A DNA stretch of 64,000 nt from Opitutia bacterium (GTDB taxonomy: Bacteria > Verrucomicrobiota > Verrucomicrobiia > Opitutales > Seribacteraceae). The DNA is taken from positions 1-64,000 of the forward strand of contig PBLJ01000043.1 of assembly GCA_002721705.1 (NCBI GenBank), written 5' to 3'. This document shows, piece after piece, positions 7,268 through 15,938 of the stretch (within the stretch, counting starts at the first letter, position 1; the number at the start of each line of letters is the position of its first letter). The translations under genes were made by a program, and so were the position numbers. The notes below the pieces were generated by a model. The model had not been told where the DNA came from. It ran no database searches and saw only the letters and a program-made list of their open reading frames with translations.

Positions 7268-10200
7268 CGACCGAAAAGACTGTCGATCGTGTCCGAAGTA
7301 CTTTCGCCTGTGCCTTCTTGATTCTCGATGCGAGTGAACACCGCGGTTACGGAAAGGTCCGAGGTTGCCGTGAACTGCGCTTGCGGAGTAGTGATGCCAT
7401 ATCCGCTCCAACCTGAAAATTCGAAGCCGTCGGCGGGTGCTGCGACCAAGGTGACGGTTTCGCCCTCTACGAAGGAACCGGTGCCCGTGACTGTTCCGCC
7501 ATTAACCGGCGAGATGGTCGCGGCTATTTCGTAAGTGGGCAGGGGGTTGGTCCAAAGCGTGTTGGCATAGTCGAAATACCAGAGACGACCATCGGCATTG
7601 GTTTGCAAGTTGCCGGTCGCGGTATCTTGGGCAAAGCGAATCCAGTCGCTTTTCGTCTTGTTCCAACAAGAGGGGAAGGTGTCTCCATTGGTCCACAACC
7701 ATCCTATTGTCTCGTGCCAGAACCAAAAGTCGCCGTTGGCCACCTGATCGACGTAGATCCAACCGAAGTCGTAATGGTAAGACCAGTTGTCGTCCACTTG
7801 GTTGAAAAAACCGAACCAGTGGCTTTGTTTCCACCCAGCTTCCAAATCCGTGGCATTGAGCTCATAGGAAAGTTCGCCGACATCGTCGTGGGCGACGAAA
7901 TGAGCGGTCAGGGCAATTTCTTGAGTAACCGGCACGGCGATGCTTGTGGCGTTGTAGTCCGAAAGGAAGAGACCGCTCCAGTGAGAGAAACTGTAACCAT
8001 GGGCCGGCGTGGCGACGAGGTTGGCGGAGGATGCGTAGTCGTAGGTTCCGGATCCATTCGTCGTGCCTGCTGCGAGTGGATCGGTTTGCAGATTCACCTC
8101 ATAAGTTGCTTGGGCGAAGGTTGCGGTCACGGTTTGCGTGTCCGAGATGGTCACGGTGGTGGAAGATGCATTGGCATCGGCAAGGCCTTCACCGTTCCAT
8201 CCAGCGAAGACGTAGCCATTGCTTGGGAAAGCGGTCACGGTAGCGGTTTGGCCGTAGGTGAAGGTCGTGCCGTCCGCGGCCACGGTGCCTCCGCCATTGG
8301 CATCGACGGCAACGTTCAAGGTGTATACGGCTGCCTCGAAATTGGCCGTTAAGTTGCGATCTGCGGACATGCTTACGGTGGTGGAGGATGCGTTGCTGTC
8401 CGTGGCGCCATTGCCGCTCCAGCTTTCGAAGACGTAGCCCGGATTGGGAGCGGCCACAATCGCGACCTGGGAACCGTAGCCATAGGTGCCTGCTCCTGAA
8501 ACACTTCCTCCAGTTCCCGCGGTGAGGGAAAGGGATTGCTGGTTAAGGCTGAAATTCGCTTGCGCGACGTAACTGCCGTTGGCGTCGGCCGTGGTCGAGG
8601 TGGCGTTGGCGTCGGCGATCAATCCACTGTTGTCGATCACCTGGATGGCGGCTCCCATCCCGGAATGCACCCCGCAGTAGTAATAGAACAAGGAGGGCGT
8701 GTCTTCGTCGATTGTGAGCGTTACCACGCCGCTGGTGGCTTTCGAGTTCGTTACGCCAATAGTGATTTCACCTAGGTAGGAGTTTCCTCCGCCGGAAGAG
8801 TCGGTGCTGAAATAAAAGGGATGCGCGCTGGTAGTGGTTCCATCGAGGCTGAATTGGTAGGTCATGCCTCGCACGAGAGTTAGGGGTGGACTTTCGTCGC
8901 CGTCGATGAACAAGGCGTTGGAGGAGGTGGCGTATTGCCGAGCGCCCGCCGTGACGGAGAACTCCATGGTGCCATTGACTTCCCATCCCGCGAAAGTGTA
9001 GCCGGTGTCGGCGGTTGCGGTGATTGCGGCGCTTTGACCCATGCTGTAATTGCCGTCTCCCGTAACCGAGCCCCCGGTGGTTGCATGGAGATCGATTGCA
9101 AGGGTCATGGCGGAGAAGTGAGCGGTTGCGTTGGTGTCCGAGCCTTGGTCCAAGGTTATGGTCGTGGAGGAGGATGCAGGCGATGCAAGGGTTCCTCCCG
9201 ATGCGTTCCAACCCAAGAACCAAAAGCCTGCGTTGGCCGTTGCGTTGATCTCCACGGGGCTGTTTTCATCGTGTGTTCCTCCGCCTGTCGTGGAGCCTCC
9301 TCCTATGGGGTTGGCGAAGGTTTGCAGAACGTATTGGTTGGTCGGGATGAGGTCGAAGCTGGCCGTCAGGTTTCGGTCTTGGGTCATGGACACGGTGGTA
9401 GTGGAGGAACTCGGGTTAGCTGCCCCGTTTCCGCTCCATCCCGTGAAAAAGTATCCTGAATCAGCTGTCGCCGAGACGTTGGCGTCGACGCCGTAACTGT
9501 AATTCCCTTCTCCCGAAACGGATCCTCCGGCAGTTGCGGAGAGCGTCAGGACGTGAACGTCTGCCTCGAAGTTGGCTGTGAGGGTGGAGTCGGCGGTCAA
9601 GGTTATGGTGGTAGAGGCGGAACTGGAGTCGGCCACGGTGGCCCCGCTCCAGTTTACGAAATGATAACCCGCGCTGGGCGTGGCGGTGACGACCTGGCTT
9701 GTACCGTAGTCGAAGGTGCCTCCGCTGGAGACGGTTCCCCCGGTTCCCGCGGTGAGGGTGAGAACGTGCTGGTCGATGGCGAAACTGGCGGAGACCGTGC
9801 GGTTTTGATCCATCGTCACGGTCGTGCTGGCGGAACTCGAACTCGCCACGCCGGCTCCCGCCCAGCTGACGAAGTGGTATCCGGTGGTCGGGCTGGCGGT
9901 GACGTTCGCATCGGTTCCATAATCAAAAGTTCCGTCTCCGGAGACGGTTCCACCCGTTCCTGCGTTCAAGGTGAGGACGTGTTGGTCGATGGCGAAATTC
10001 GCGGTGACGGTTCGGTTTTGATCCATCGTGGCGGTGGTGGTCGGGTCATTCGCGTCCGCCACGGCGTCCCCGGTCCAGTTTACGAAGTGGTAGCCCGTCG
10101 AAGGCGTGGCAACGAGATTGGCAACGTCTCCATGGGTGAAGTTCCCGTCACCCGTAGCGGTTCCACCCGCTCCGCTGCCGACAGTCAGCAGGTATTGATT

Positions 10201-11838
10201 CAATGCGAAATTCGCGATCAAGTTTTCCGCTTGGGTCAAGGTGATCGTCGTGGAAGCCGCGGTTGCGTCCGTCACCGTGGCTCCGGTCCAGCCCGTGAAG
10301 TGATATCCCGTGGAGGGCGTGGCCGTGATCGACGCGCTGGTTCCATGATCGTAGGTGCCTGCGCCGGATACCTCGCCACCTGTTCCCGCGGTCAAGCCGA
10401 GGGCGTATTGCAGGATGGTGAAGTTCGCGGTGGCGGATTGGTTGGAGGTAAGGGAGGAAATGCTGAAGGTGGAGTTGGTCCCGCTGGCATCTCCGGACCA
10501 TGAATTGAAGGCGTAGCCGGTGGCGGGCGTGGCGGTGAGAGCGACGGAAGCACCTTCAATATAGGTGCCGGCGCCCGTGACTGATCCCCCTGCCGCTGGC
10601 GATGCGTTGGCGTCGACGTAGTAGGTGGGCCAGCGTCCGTCGGCCACGAGGTTGCGCTTGAATTTTGGCCAGTCGCTGTCGGCAAGGGGGTTGCCCATGT
10701 TGATGGCGTACAGTTTGTCATCGAAACAACCGAAGAGCAGGTAACCGTTCGCAGTCAGCGTCAGCGAGGAGTCGACGACTCCTCCCACGGTGATGCTGGC
10801 CGAGGTGCTCGTCCACGCCAGCGTTCCGTTGGACTCGTAGACGGACACCACGTTGTTGCCCCCTCCAACGTAGGCGGCCACGTATACTTTGCCCGTTGAA
10901 TCGACCACCGGCGTTGAATAAAAGACGTCTCCAACGGCGGCATTCCAGTACTCGATGCCACCGACTGGATCCAAGGCCCGAAGGTAGCCGTCTCTCGAAA
11001 CGAGGTAGAGGTTGCCCTCCGGACCAAGTACGGGAGAAACGTCGATGGCTTCGCCCGTCTCGTAGGACCAGTTGAGGCTGGCGCTCGTGGTGTTGTCCGC
11101 AATCGAGTAAAAGAAGCCGTTGCTGCAACCGAAGTAGACGTTGCCCGAAAGATCCAAGGCCGGGGAGCACAGGATGGTGTTGTTGCTTTCGGCCACTACG
11201 TCGGGCACGGTATAGGACCACTTCAAGGTACCGTCCTCGTTGAGGGCGTGAAGGGACCCGTTGTCGTCCCCGAAATAGATCGTGCCGTCCGCTCCGATGG
11301 CGGGGGACGAGTTGATTTCATCGCCCACGAAATAGGACCATTTCTCCGAACCGTTCGACTCCAAGGCGTAAAAGAAATAATCATTGGAACCGAAATAGAT
11401 CACTCCACCGGCTCCAATCGCGGGCGAACTCGTGATCGCGCTGTCGGTCTCAAAGCTCCATTTGCTGGCCCCCGTGGTCGGGTCGACGGCGTACATCTTG
11501 TTGTCCCAAGACCCTATGTATATGGTGCCGTCGCTTCCGATGGCTGGAGAGGAGTCCAGCCAGTCGGTCGCTTCTTCAAAGGTCCATTTCAGGGTGCCGT
11601 TGCTTTCTAGGGCATACAGCTTGTCGTCTCCCGAGCCGACGTATACGGTGCCGTCCTCGGCGACTGCCGGCGAGGAATACACGTTCCCTCCAGTAAGGTA
11701 AGTCCAACCCCAGCTTTCCGTTTGCAATTGAGCCCGCGACTCGTTTGCACCGAGAAGAGTCAAGGCAAGAGCAAGAAAAGTCCCCCCACCGGTTCTCCCA
11801 GCGAAGTGCGAATATCTGGTGACGAGTCTTTCGGGCAT
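7264..11838 (-). CDS. Giant secreted surface protein: PQQ-like propeller, InlB-type repeats, inserted cupredoxin
   Basis: The 1524-residue product has a signal peptide ending ESRA|QLQ. Residues 40-385 form a PQQ-like beta-propeller with repeated blades (SSPAIGSDGTIYIGSWDN). From about 395 onward come about 12 InlB-type repeats of roughly 75 residues (TAGTGGTVSGDGTFDYG ... GYHFVNWSG ... TANF). One repeat is interrupted at about 955-1075 by a cupredoxin-like domain with His1006 and C1055-GV-H1058-SG-M1061. A Trp/Tyr-rich module (FGWIYVDQ, IGWLWTNG) precedes the last repeat and a short Ser/Thr tail. The role is probably adhesion or environmental binding at the surface. It sits 51 bases downstream of the histidine kinase and may be co-transcribed with it. 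Confidence 0.82.
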   Translation of the reverse strand: MPERLVTRYSHFAGRTGGGTFLALALTLLGANESRAQLQTESWGWTYLTGGNVYSSPAVAEDGTVYVGSGDDKLYALESNGTLKWTFEEATDWLDSSPAIGSDGTIYIGSWDNKMYAVDPTTGASKWSFETDSAITSSPAIGAGGVIYFGSNDYFFYALESNGSEKWSYFVGDEINSSPAIGADGTIYFGDDNGSLHALNEDGTLKWSYTVPDVVAESNNTILCSPALDLSGNVYFGCSNGFFYSIADNTTSASLNWSYETGEAIDVSPVLGPEGNLYLVSRDGYLRALDPVGGIEYWNAAVGDVFYSTPVVDSTGKVYVAAYVGGGNNVVSVYESNGTLAWTSTSASITVGGVVDSSLTLTANGYLLFGCFDDKLYAINMGNPLADSDWPKFKRNLVADGRWPTYYVDANASPAAGGSVTGAGTYIEGASVALTATPATGYAFNSWSGDASGTNSTFSISSLTSNQSATANFTILQYALGLTAGTGGEVSGAGTYDHGTSASITATPSTGYHFTGWTGATVTDATAASTTITLTQAENLIANFALNQYLLTVGSGAGGTATGDGNFTHGDVANLVATPSTGYHFVNWTGDAVADANDPTTTATMDQNRTVTANFAIDQHVLTLNAGTGGTVSGDGTFDYGTDANVTASPTTGYHFVSWAGAGVASSSSASTTVTMDQNRTVSASFAIDQHVLTLTAGTGGTVSSGGTFDYGTSQVVTATPSAGYHFVNWSGATVADSSSASTTITLTADSTLTANFEADVHVLTLSATAGGSVSGEGNYSYGVDANVSATADSGYFFTGWSGNGAANPSSSTTTVSMTQDRNLTASFDLIPTNQYVLQTFANPIGGGSTTGGGTHDENSPVEINATANAGFWFLGWNASGGTLASPASSSTTITLDQGSDTNATAHFSAMTLAIDLHATTGGSVTGDGNYSMGQSAAITATADTGYTFAGWEVNGTMEFSVTAGARQYATSSNALFIDGDESPPLTLVRGMTYQFSLDGTTTSAHPFYFSTDSSGGGNSYLGEITIGVTNSKATSGVVTLTIDEDTPSLFYYYCGVHSGMGAAIQVIDNSGLIADANATSTTADANGSYVAQANFSLNQQSLSLTAGTGGSVSGAGTYGYGSQVAIVAAPNPGYVFESWSGNGATDSNASSTTVSMSADRNLTANFEAAVYTLNVAVDANGGGTVAADGTTFTYGQTATVTAFPSNGYVFAGWNGEGLADANASSTTVTISDTQTVTATFAQATYEVNLQTDPLAAGTTNGSGTYDYASSANLVATPAHGYSFSHWSGLFLSDYNATSIAVPVTQEIALTAHFVAHDDVGELSYELNATDLEAGWKQSHWFGFFNQVDDNWSYHYDFGWIYVDQVANGDFWFWHETIGWLWTNGDTFPSCWNKTKSDWIRFAQDTATGNLQTNADGRLWYFDYANTLWTNPLPTYEIAATISPVNGGTVTGTGSFVEGETVTLVAAPADGFEFSGWSGYGITTPQAQFTATSDLSVTAVFTRIENQEGTGESTSDTIDSLFGR
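7324..10656 (-). repeat. Array of about 12 InlB-type protein repeats
   Basis: Within the giant gene about 12 tandem units of roughly 220-240 bases encode the InlB B-repeat pattern (GG-x-V-x-G-x-G-x-F-x-Y-G, GYHFxxWxG, TxTANF). Units near 9560-10020 are the most alike (HVLTLTAGTGGTVS repeated). This fits recent duplication or gene conversion, while outer units have diverged. One unit carries the cupredoxin insertion and a Trp-rich module separates the last two. Such arrays are prone to length variation and assembly collapse. Confidence 0.75.
8610..8965 (-). other. Cupredoxin-like domain inserted in an InlB repeat
   Basis: About 120 codons interrupt one InlB-type unit between its GYTFAGW strand and its closing QANF strand. 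The insert has the layout of a type-1 copper domain: SAHPFYF supplies one His (His1006), and YYYCGVHSGMG supplies Cys1055, His1058 and Met1061. All four classical ligands are therefore visible. Copper binding is inferred from the motif. Confidence 0.65.
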
Positions 11839-11889
11839 GGGCGGATTCAGGCTACTTTGTCTGGGTTTGTCGGGTTATGCAAGAAATCG

Positions 11890-13386
11890 TCATGCCTCTT
11901 CATTGGTATCGTTTGCTCGAATTAAAACGAGGAAGCAGGCGCCTTCGGGGCCATTGCTTTCGAGGGAGAGTTCCGCCCCAGCTCGTTCCACCAGTTGCTG
12001 GGAGATGGACAACCCGACGCCCGATCCCCCCTCCTTGCGACTGGTTCTGGGCGCAAAAGGGCTTTCCACGACGTCGTCCGGCAAGCCGGGCCCGGTGTCA
12101 CGAACGCGAAAGGCGACTCGGTTATTCCCCTCGAGTGTGCAGTCCAGTGAGACTTGGCTTTGTTCGGGGGTCGCCTCGATGGCGTTTTGACCCAGGTTGA
12201 ACAAGGCGAGGACGAGCAGGTTTGCTCCCAGGTTGTCGATGGAGGCTTCGGGCAAATTGCCTGCGACTTGCAGGCTTACACCTTTCTCGTCAGCCAGTGG
12301 CGCAAGGCGTTTTTCCAAGATGGTCATCATTTCGTCCACGGTGAAGGCATAGGAAACGCCCTCCGAAGTTTGTTCCTGCAGGACCTGCAGGGCTTCCTCG
12401 ACCATGTTTTGCATGGATCCGGCAGCTTGCGCGACAAGTTGGATTTCCTCGTCCGAGGGGTCGCTTGATTCTCGCCCTTTGACGAATTCGCGAAGCCCGG
12501 CCAAAGGGTTCTTCAAGCCGTGCATAAGATGAGCGGAAATCGACCCGAGAGTGGCCGACTTGCTGGCCAAGACCAGTTTCTCGTTTGCTTGGGCCAGCTT
12601 TTCACTTCGTTCGGCAAGCAACTGGCTCGAACGCTGGAGGCGGTTGAAGAAAAACCATAAAATGCCCGCGATGATCAAGCCCCCGGCCAAGAAGGCGATT
12701 CCCGCTTGTTGACGCAAATTGTCGTCCAAGGCGGTGAGTTCCTCAACTACTTCCGTTCCATTGAGCAAGAAGCGAGCATAACCGGTCGGTTTCTCGCCTT
12801 TGTCGCGGAGAAAGGCCATGGTGACGATTAATTCGGGGTTGGAACCGGTCTCGTTTCTCAAGTCGACGAGAGGAGTTCCTTTGCTTACTGTGGCGCGAAT
12901 GGCCTGCGACAGAGGGGTCTTGTCTGTCAGATTCGGTCGACTGTCACGTCTCAGTCCATCAGGGGCAAACAAGTCGACTTCCTTTGCTAAACCAAGGCCC
13001 CATACTGCGATTTCGTCAATCGGGTCCAGCGGTTCCTCCAGGGACGAAGAAGGCGACTGGTTCCCAAGAATTATTTCATTGATGAACGGATCGTCGGACA
13101 CAGAGAAGGAAGGATCCGCCAGAATGGGTAAGGATGAAATGGATTGATTTCCCTCGAAGTCGATATTCAGGGCGGCTTCCTCGAATCTTCGATATTCGCT
13201 CGTCACTACTTGCTCGAAGGAACTGGCGGCGCGATCCAGTATTCGACCCCTGATTTCCTGGCGAAGTTCGAGCGTAACGTAGCCCACGATGCCGCCGAAG
13301 GTCGCCAAGATGGCAAGCGAGACCACGATCATGCTTGCCCGATTCAGGGGGCGGGTTGGTAGTCCGATGGTGGTTCGATCGGTCAT
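11890..13386 (-). CDS. Membrane sensor histidine kinase without a linked response regulator
   Basis: The 498-residue product has two membrane segments (about 18-40 and 228-248) that flank a 185-residue periplasmic sensor region. A coiled-coil signalling helix follows. The phosphoacceptor box is HLMHGLKNPLAG (His289, NtrB-like, with Gly after the His). The ATPase domain has N-box NLGQNAIEA, G1 RDTGPGLP and G2 GGSGVGLS. No HAMP domain is evident, and no response regulator is encoded in the flanks or anywhere in the window. The start ATG overlaps the stop of the upstream barrel gene (ATGA), and the giant InlB gene follows 51 bases later. It may sense an envelope signal relevant to those surface proteins. 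Confidence 0.88.
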   Translation of the reverse strand: MTDRTTIGLPTRPLNRASMIVVSLAILATFGGIVGYVTLELRQEIRGRILDRAASSFEQVVTSEYRRFEEAALNIDFEGNQSISSLPILADPSFSVSDDPFINEIILGNQSPSSSLEEPLDPIDEIAVWGLGLAKEVDLFAPDGLRRDSRPNLTDKTPLSQAIRATVSKGTPLVDLRNETGSNPELIVTMAFLRDKGEKPTGYARFLLNGTEVVEELTALDDNLRQQAGIAFLAGGLIIAGILWFFFNRLQRSSQLLAERSEKLAQANEKLVLASKSATLGSISAHLMHGLKNPLAGLREFVKGRESSDPSDEEIQLVAQAAGSMQNMVEEALQVLQEQTSEGVSYAFTVDEMMTILEKRLAPLADEKGVSLQVAGNLPEASIDNLGANLLVLALFNLGQNAIEATPEQSQVSLDCTLEGNNRVAFRVRDTGPGLPDDVVESPFAPRTSRKEGGSGVGLSISQQLVERAGAELSLESNGPEGACFLVLIRANDTNEEA

Positions 13387-14612
13387 AGCGAACGCTCACC
13401 TCCAATGGTCACGACGTTGGCGTTGTATTCGTAGGAGCGGTCATTTGACTTGTTTTGTTCTCGTTGCCACTCCAAGAATCCGGACCAATCCGAGCCGAAA
13501 GAGCGTTCCAGCAAAAGGGAGGTCTCCCAGGTGGCTCGATTGAGTTTCGAGCTACCATCGTCACCGAGTTGCGCTTTGTAATCGTAGCGCGACCAGCCCA
13601 GCTTTACGGTGGCTTTCCAACTACCTGCTTGACGAGCCAGGCTGATACGGCCTCGGCTCAGGTTGTAGTCGTAGTAGCCCAAACCATTGTCCAAGACTCC
13701 GGAAAATTCGGCGTTGGCATGGAAACTCCATAGTTTGTGTTCGCTGAAATGTTGCGTCCATTGGATGCCTCCGCCCATCGATCGGCGCTTCAGGCTGCCT
13801 CCCAAGGGAATTCCTTGGCGATCTCTTTGGGTGCGTTCGTCGTACTCGCGTCGCTTTCCGGACAGTTCGAGTTCAATCTTGGAGCCATGGGAAAAATGCC
13901 TTCCGAGAAAGATTCTTATATGGGTCTCGTAGTGATCCTCGGCGGAGTCTTCGTAAAGCACCCGGAGTCCAGCGAACTCCGCCCCGACAAAGCCATTTTC
14001 GCCCGCAGGGGCCCGCAGGAAGGGGCGTAGCTCGAATTGATTTGCCTGCACCGTTGCGCTCGCTTGGTCGAACTCGTTGTAGGACGCATCATAAACTTGG
14101 TCGTAAAAGGTATATTTCAGCTGTAAGCCGCTTTCCAATGCGTCTTGCCCCATCCATGCCAGCTCGTTTTGCACCATGAACAGGCTCGAGAAGTCCATCG
14201 ACTCCACGTCTTGGTAGGCATTGAGTTCCCCGAATGCATAAAGATAGGTCTGGAATCCTTTGTCCGAGTAGGGCCGATATAGAAAGGTGTCGAAACTGGT
14301 GCGCAGGAAAACGCTGGAATCTTTTGCAAAAGGAGAAAGCAAGACGTTGTCGGCATACCCTAAGTCGAGCCGGAAGCTAAAGTCTTTGTCCCACTTGGAA
14401 GGTTTTGGCAGTGCGGGGGGAGAAACGGAAGGGGTGTTTTCGGAGGAAGGCTTGGGCATTTCCATCAAGGGAGCGTCGTCCCCGAAGATCAGTTGGTCGA
14501 GAAACTCTTCCTCGGTCGTTTGCCCGTTGGCCAAGCATACTGGTATCACCCAAGCAAGAAGGGGAATCGTCCTTTTCCATATACCTGCACAGTACAAGCC
14601 GAGCATACCCAT
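13383..14612 (-). CDS. Putative outer-membrane beta-barrel protein
   Basis: The track start at 14654 is TTG (with a GAGG upstream). The ATG at 14612 gives a simpler signal peptide (hydrophobic TIPLLAWVIPVCLANG before QTTEEE) and 409 residues. After an acidic/Pro linker (about 45-80) the protein is a run of alternating amphipathic strands with turn motifs and aromatic girdles (FRLDLGYADNVLLSP, FLRTSFDTFLYRP, WSFHANAEFSG). This is typical of a 14-18 strand outer-membrane barrel. No named family was recognised. Its last four bases overlap the histidine kinase start, which argues for a shared function and coupled translation. Confidence 0.65.
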   Translation of the reverse strand: MGMLGLYCAGIWKRTIPLLAWVIPVCLANGQTTEEEFLDQLIFGDDAPLMEMPKPSSENTPSVSPPALPKPSKWDKDFSFRLDLGYADNVLLSPFAKDSSVFLRTSFDTFLYRPYSDKGFQTYLYAFGELNAYQDVESMDFSSLFMVQNELAWMGQDALESGLQLKYTFYDQVYDASYNEFDQASATVQANQFELRPFLRAPAGENGFVGAEFAGLRVLYEDSAEDHYETHIRIFLGRHFSHGSKIELELSGKRREYDERTQRDRQGIPLGGSLKRRSMGGGIQWTQHFSEHKLWSFHANAEFSGVLDNGLGYYDYNLSRGRISLARQAGSWKATVKLGWSRYDYKAQLGDDGSSKLNRATWETSLLLERSFGSDWSGFLEWQREQNKSNDRSYEYNANVVTIGGERSL

Positions 14613-14695
14613 GACTATTTTAACGATAAATGTCCAAAAAACTGACGTGTTCAAGCATTGCCTCGTTCTTTAGCGTTTACCTGCCTTCGTTCGCC

Positions 14696-14732
14696 AACAA
14701 AAAAGGCGAGCCGCCTTTTGAGGCGACCCGCC
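14696..14732 (-). terminator. Rho-independent terminator
   Basis: On the minus strand, 32 bases after the stop at 14765, GGCGGGTCGCC pairs with GGCGGCTCGCC around a six-base loop TCAAAA. The 11-bp stem has two G-U wobbles and is followed directly by TTTTTT. It should end the transcript of the two duplicated secreted proteins. It is the clearest intrinsic terminator I found in the window. Confidence 0.85.
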
Positions 14733-14764
14733 GATTCTGAATAAACTAGTCGGTAACTTGTCGT

Positions 14765-15868
14765 TTAGTCATCGGTGCGACGATCACCGCTTTGGGCGTT
14801 GTCGCGAATGGCTTCACGGAGGGCTTTCTTAGCCTCTTTCAGTTCCTGATGGTGCTCCTTTTGAGCTGCCTTGAAAGCAGCGATCATTGCCGCGCGATCC
14901 TCTTCGGACGCGTCCTTGAGGGCCTTGTGCAGGTCGTGGCGAGCTTTGCCCAATTGTTGGTGGAAACCTCGCACGGCGTCGGCCTTTTCCTTGACTGCGG
15001 CGGGAGGTTCCGGCCGATCGACTTTTTCGTGCTCGGGACGGTTTTCCTTTATCGCCTCGTGCAGTGCCTTACCAGCTGCCATTTGAGCTTCGATGGCGTC
15101 CTTGTTATCTGCTTTGAAAGCTTCTGCCGCGGCTTTGACGTCCTCTCTGGTGGCATCGTCGCCGAGTGCATCGATCTTGGTTTTCAAGGCATCGCGAAGA
15201 GCCTTTTGACCAGCTTCGAAGGCATCCACTTGGATTTGGAGTGCGTCAGGCAATTCCGGACGCGGTTGCTTTGGGCGGAAAGGAGCTGGAGGTTTGGGTT
15301 TTCCACCGCCGCCAAGTTGACCACCTGGTTTTTCACCAGGCTTCTCGCCGCCACCTGGCTTTTCACCGGGTTTTTCGCCGCCGCCGGGCTTCTCGGGTCG
15401 GCGCTTGGCTGCCGGGGCGCCTGGCTTTGGCTGGACGCGATCATCTATACCATCTCTGTCCGAATCGATGAAATCCGCGGTTTTCGGTCCTGGGATTATA
15501 AAGCCGTCTTCACCTAACCAGAGGCCGAACTTCCCCTTTTCGGGTTTGGGCTTGGGGTCAGGACCACCAGTGTCGGGCTTTTCTTTTTTCTCCGAGTCAG
15601 CCTTCAAGTTTTCTTCAATCCATTTCGCCAAGGTGCTGCTTCCCATGCCGAATCCACCTGGCAATGGGCGGAGATCCCTAGTTTGGATGGCGGGAGGTTT
15701 TCCCCAGTGAGGAGGAAAGGGCTTGGGCTTTATCAACACAGGTTTGGCTTCGATCGGCTTTACCTTAATCGAGGTAGCGGTGCCTGGTTCGGACTTGTCC
15801 TGAGCTAGGGCCATGGAACCCAGTCCCAAAACGGATAGGGCGATCAACGTTGCTAGTAATTTCTTCAT
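14765..15868 (-). CDS. Secreted Lys/Pro-rich helical protein, paralogue A
   Basis: Start moved from the track's 15919 to the ATG at 15868, which opens the signal peptide MKKLLATLIALSVLGLGSMALAQ (367 residues). The mature part has a conserved segment HWGKPPAIQTRDLRPLPGG followed by GFGMGSSTLAKWIEENL, then a calcium-loop-like DSDRDGIDD and a GEKPGEKPGG repeat. The 120-residue C-terminus is highly charged and helical (AVRGFHQQLGKARHDLHKAL, KEHHQELKEAKKALREAI). Its last 83 residues differ from the neighbouring paralogue at only six positions. I recognise no family. A periplasmic or extracellular coiled-coil role is likely. It is probably second in a two-gene transcript. Confidence 0.8.
   Translation of the reverse strand: MKKLLATLIALSVLGLGSMALAQDKSEPGTATSIKVKPIEAKPVLIKPKPFPPHWGKPPAIQTRDLRPLPGGFGMGSSTLAKWIEENLKADSEKKEKPDTGGPDPKPKPEKGKFGLWLGEDGFIIPGPKTADFIDSDRDGIDDRVQPKPGAPAAKRRPEKPGGGEKPGEKPGGGEKPGEKPGGQLGGGGKPKPPAPFRPKQPRPELPDALQIQVDAFEAGQKALRDALKTKIDALGDDATREDVKAAAEAFKADNKDAIEAQMAAGKALHEAIKENRPEHEKVDRPEPPAAVKEKADAVRGFHQQLGKARHDLHKALKDASEEDRAAMIAAFKAAQKEHHQELKEAKKALREAIRDNAQSGDRRTDD
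15321..15397 (-). repeat. 30-bp minisatellite encoding GEKPGEKPGG
   Basis: Two full 30-base units (15321-15350 and 15351-15380) and a partial third encode the ten-residue repeat GEKPGEKPGG. The two full units differ at four bases, all synonymous, so the peptide is kept while the DNA drifts. Paralogue B has only a single GEKPGEKPGG stretch here. Confidence 0.8.
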
Positions 15869-15938
15869 TTTGGCTTTCGTTTCGTAGTTTGTGAAAAATA
15901 AACCGTGATCTTCAATCAACTGGTTGGTAACTTATCGA

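Noticed and set aside
7264-14612. Classical autotransporter or two-partner secretion system
   Set aside because: The giant has no C-terminal translocator domain or TPS domain, and the barrel shows no POTRA-like N-terminal segment, so neither known system fits.
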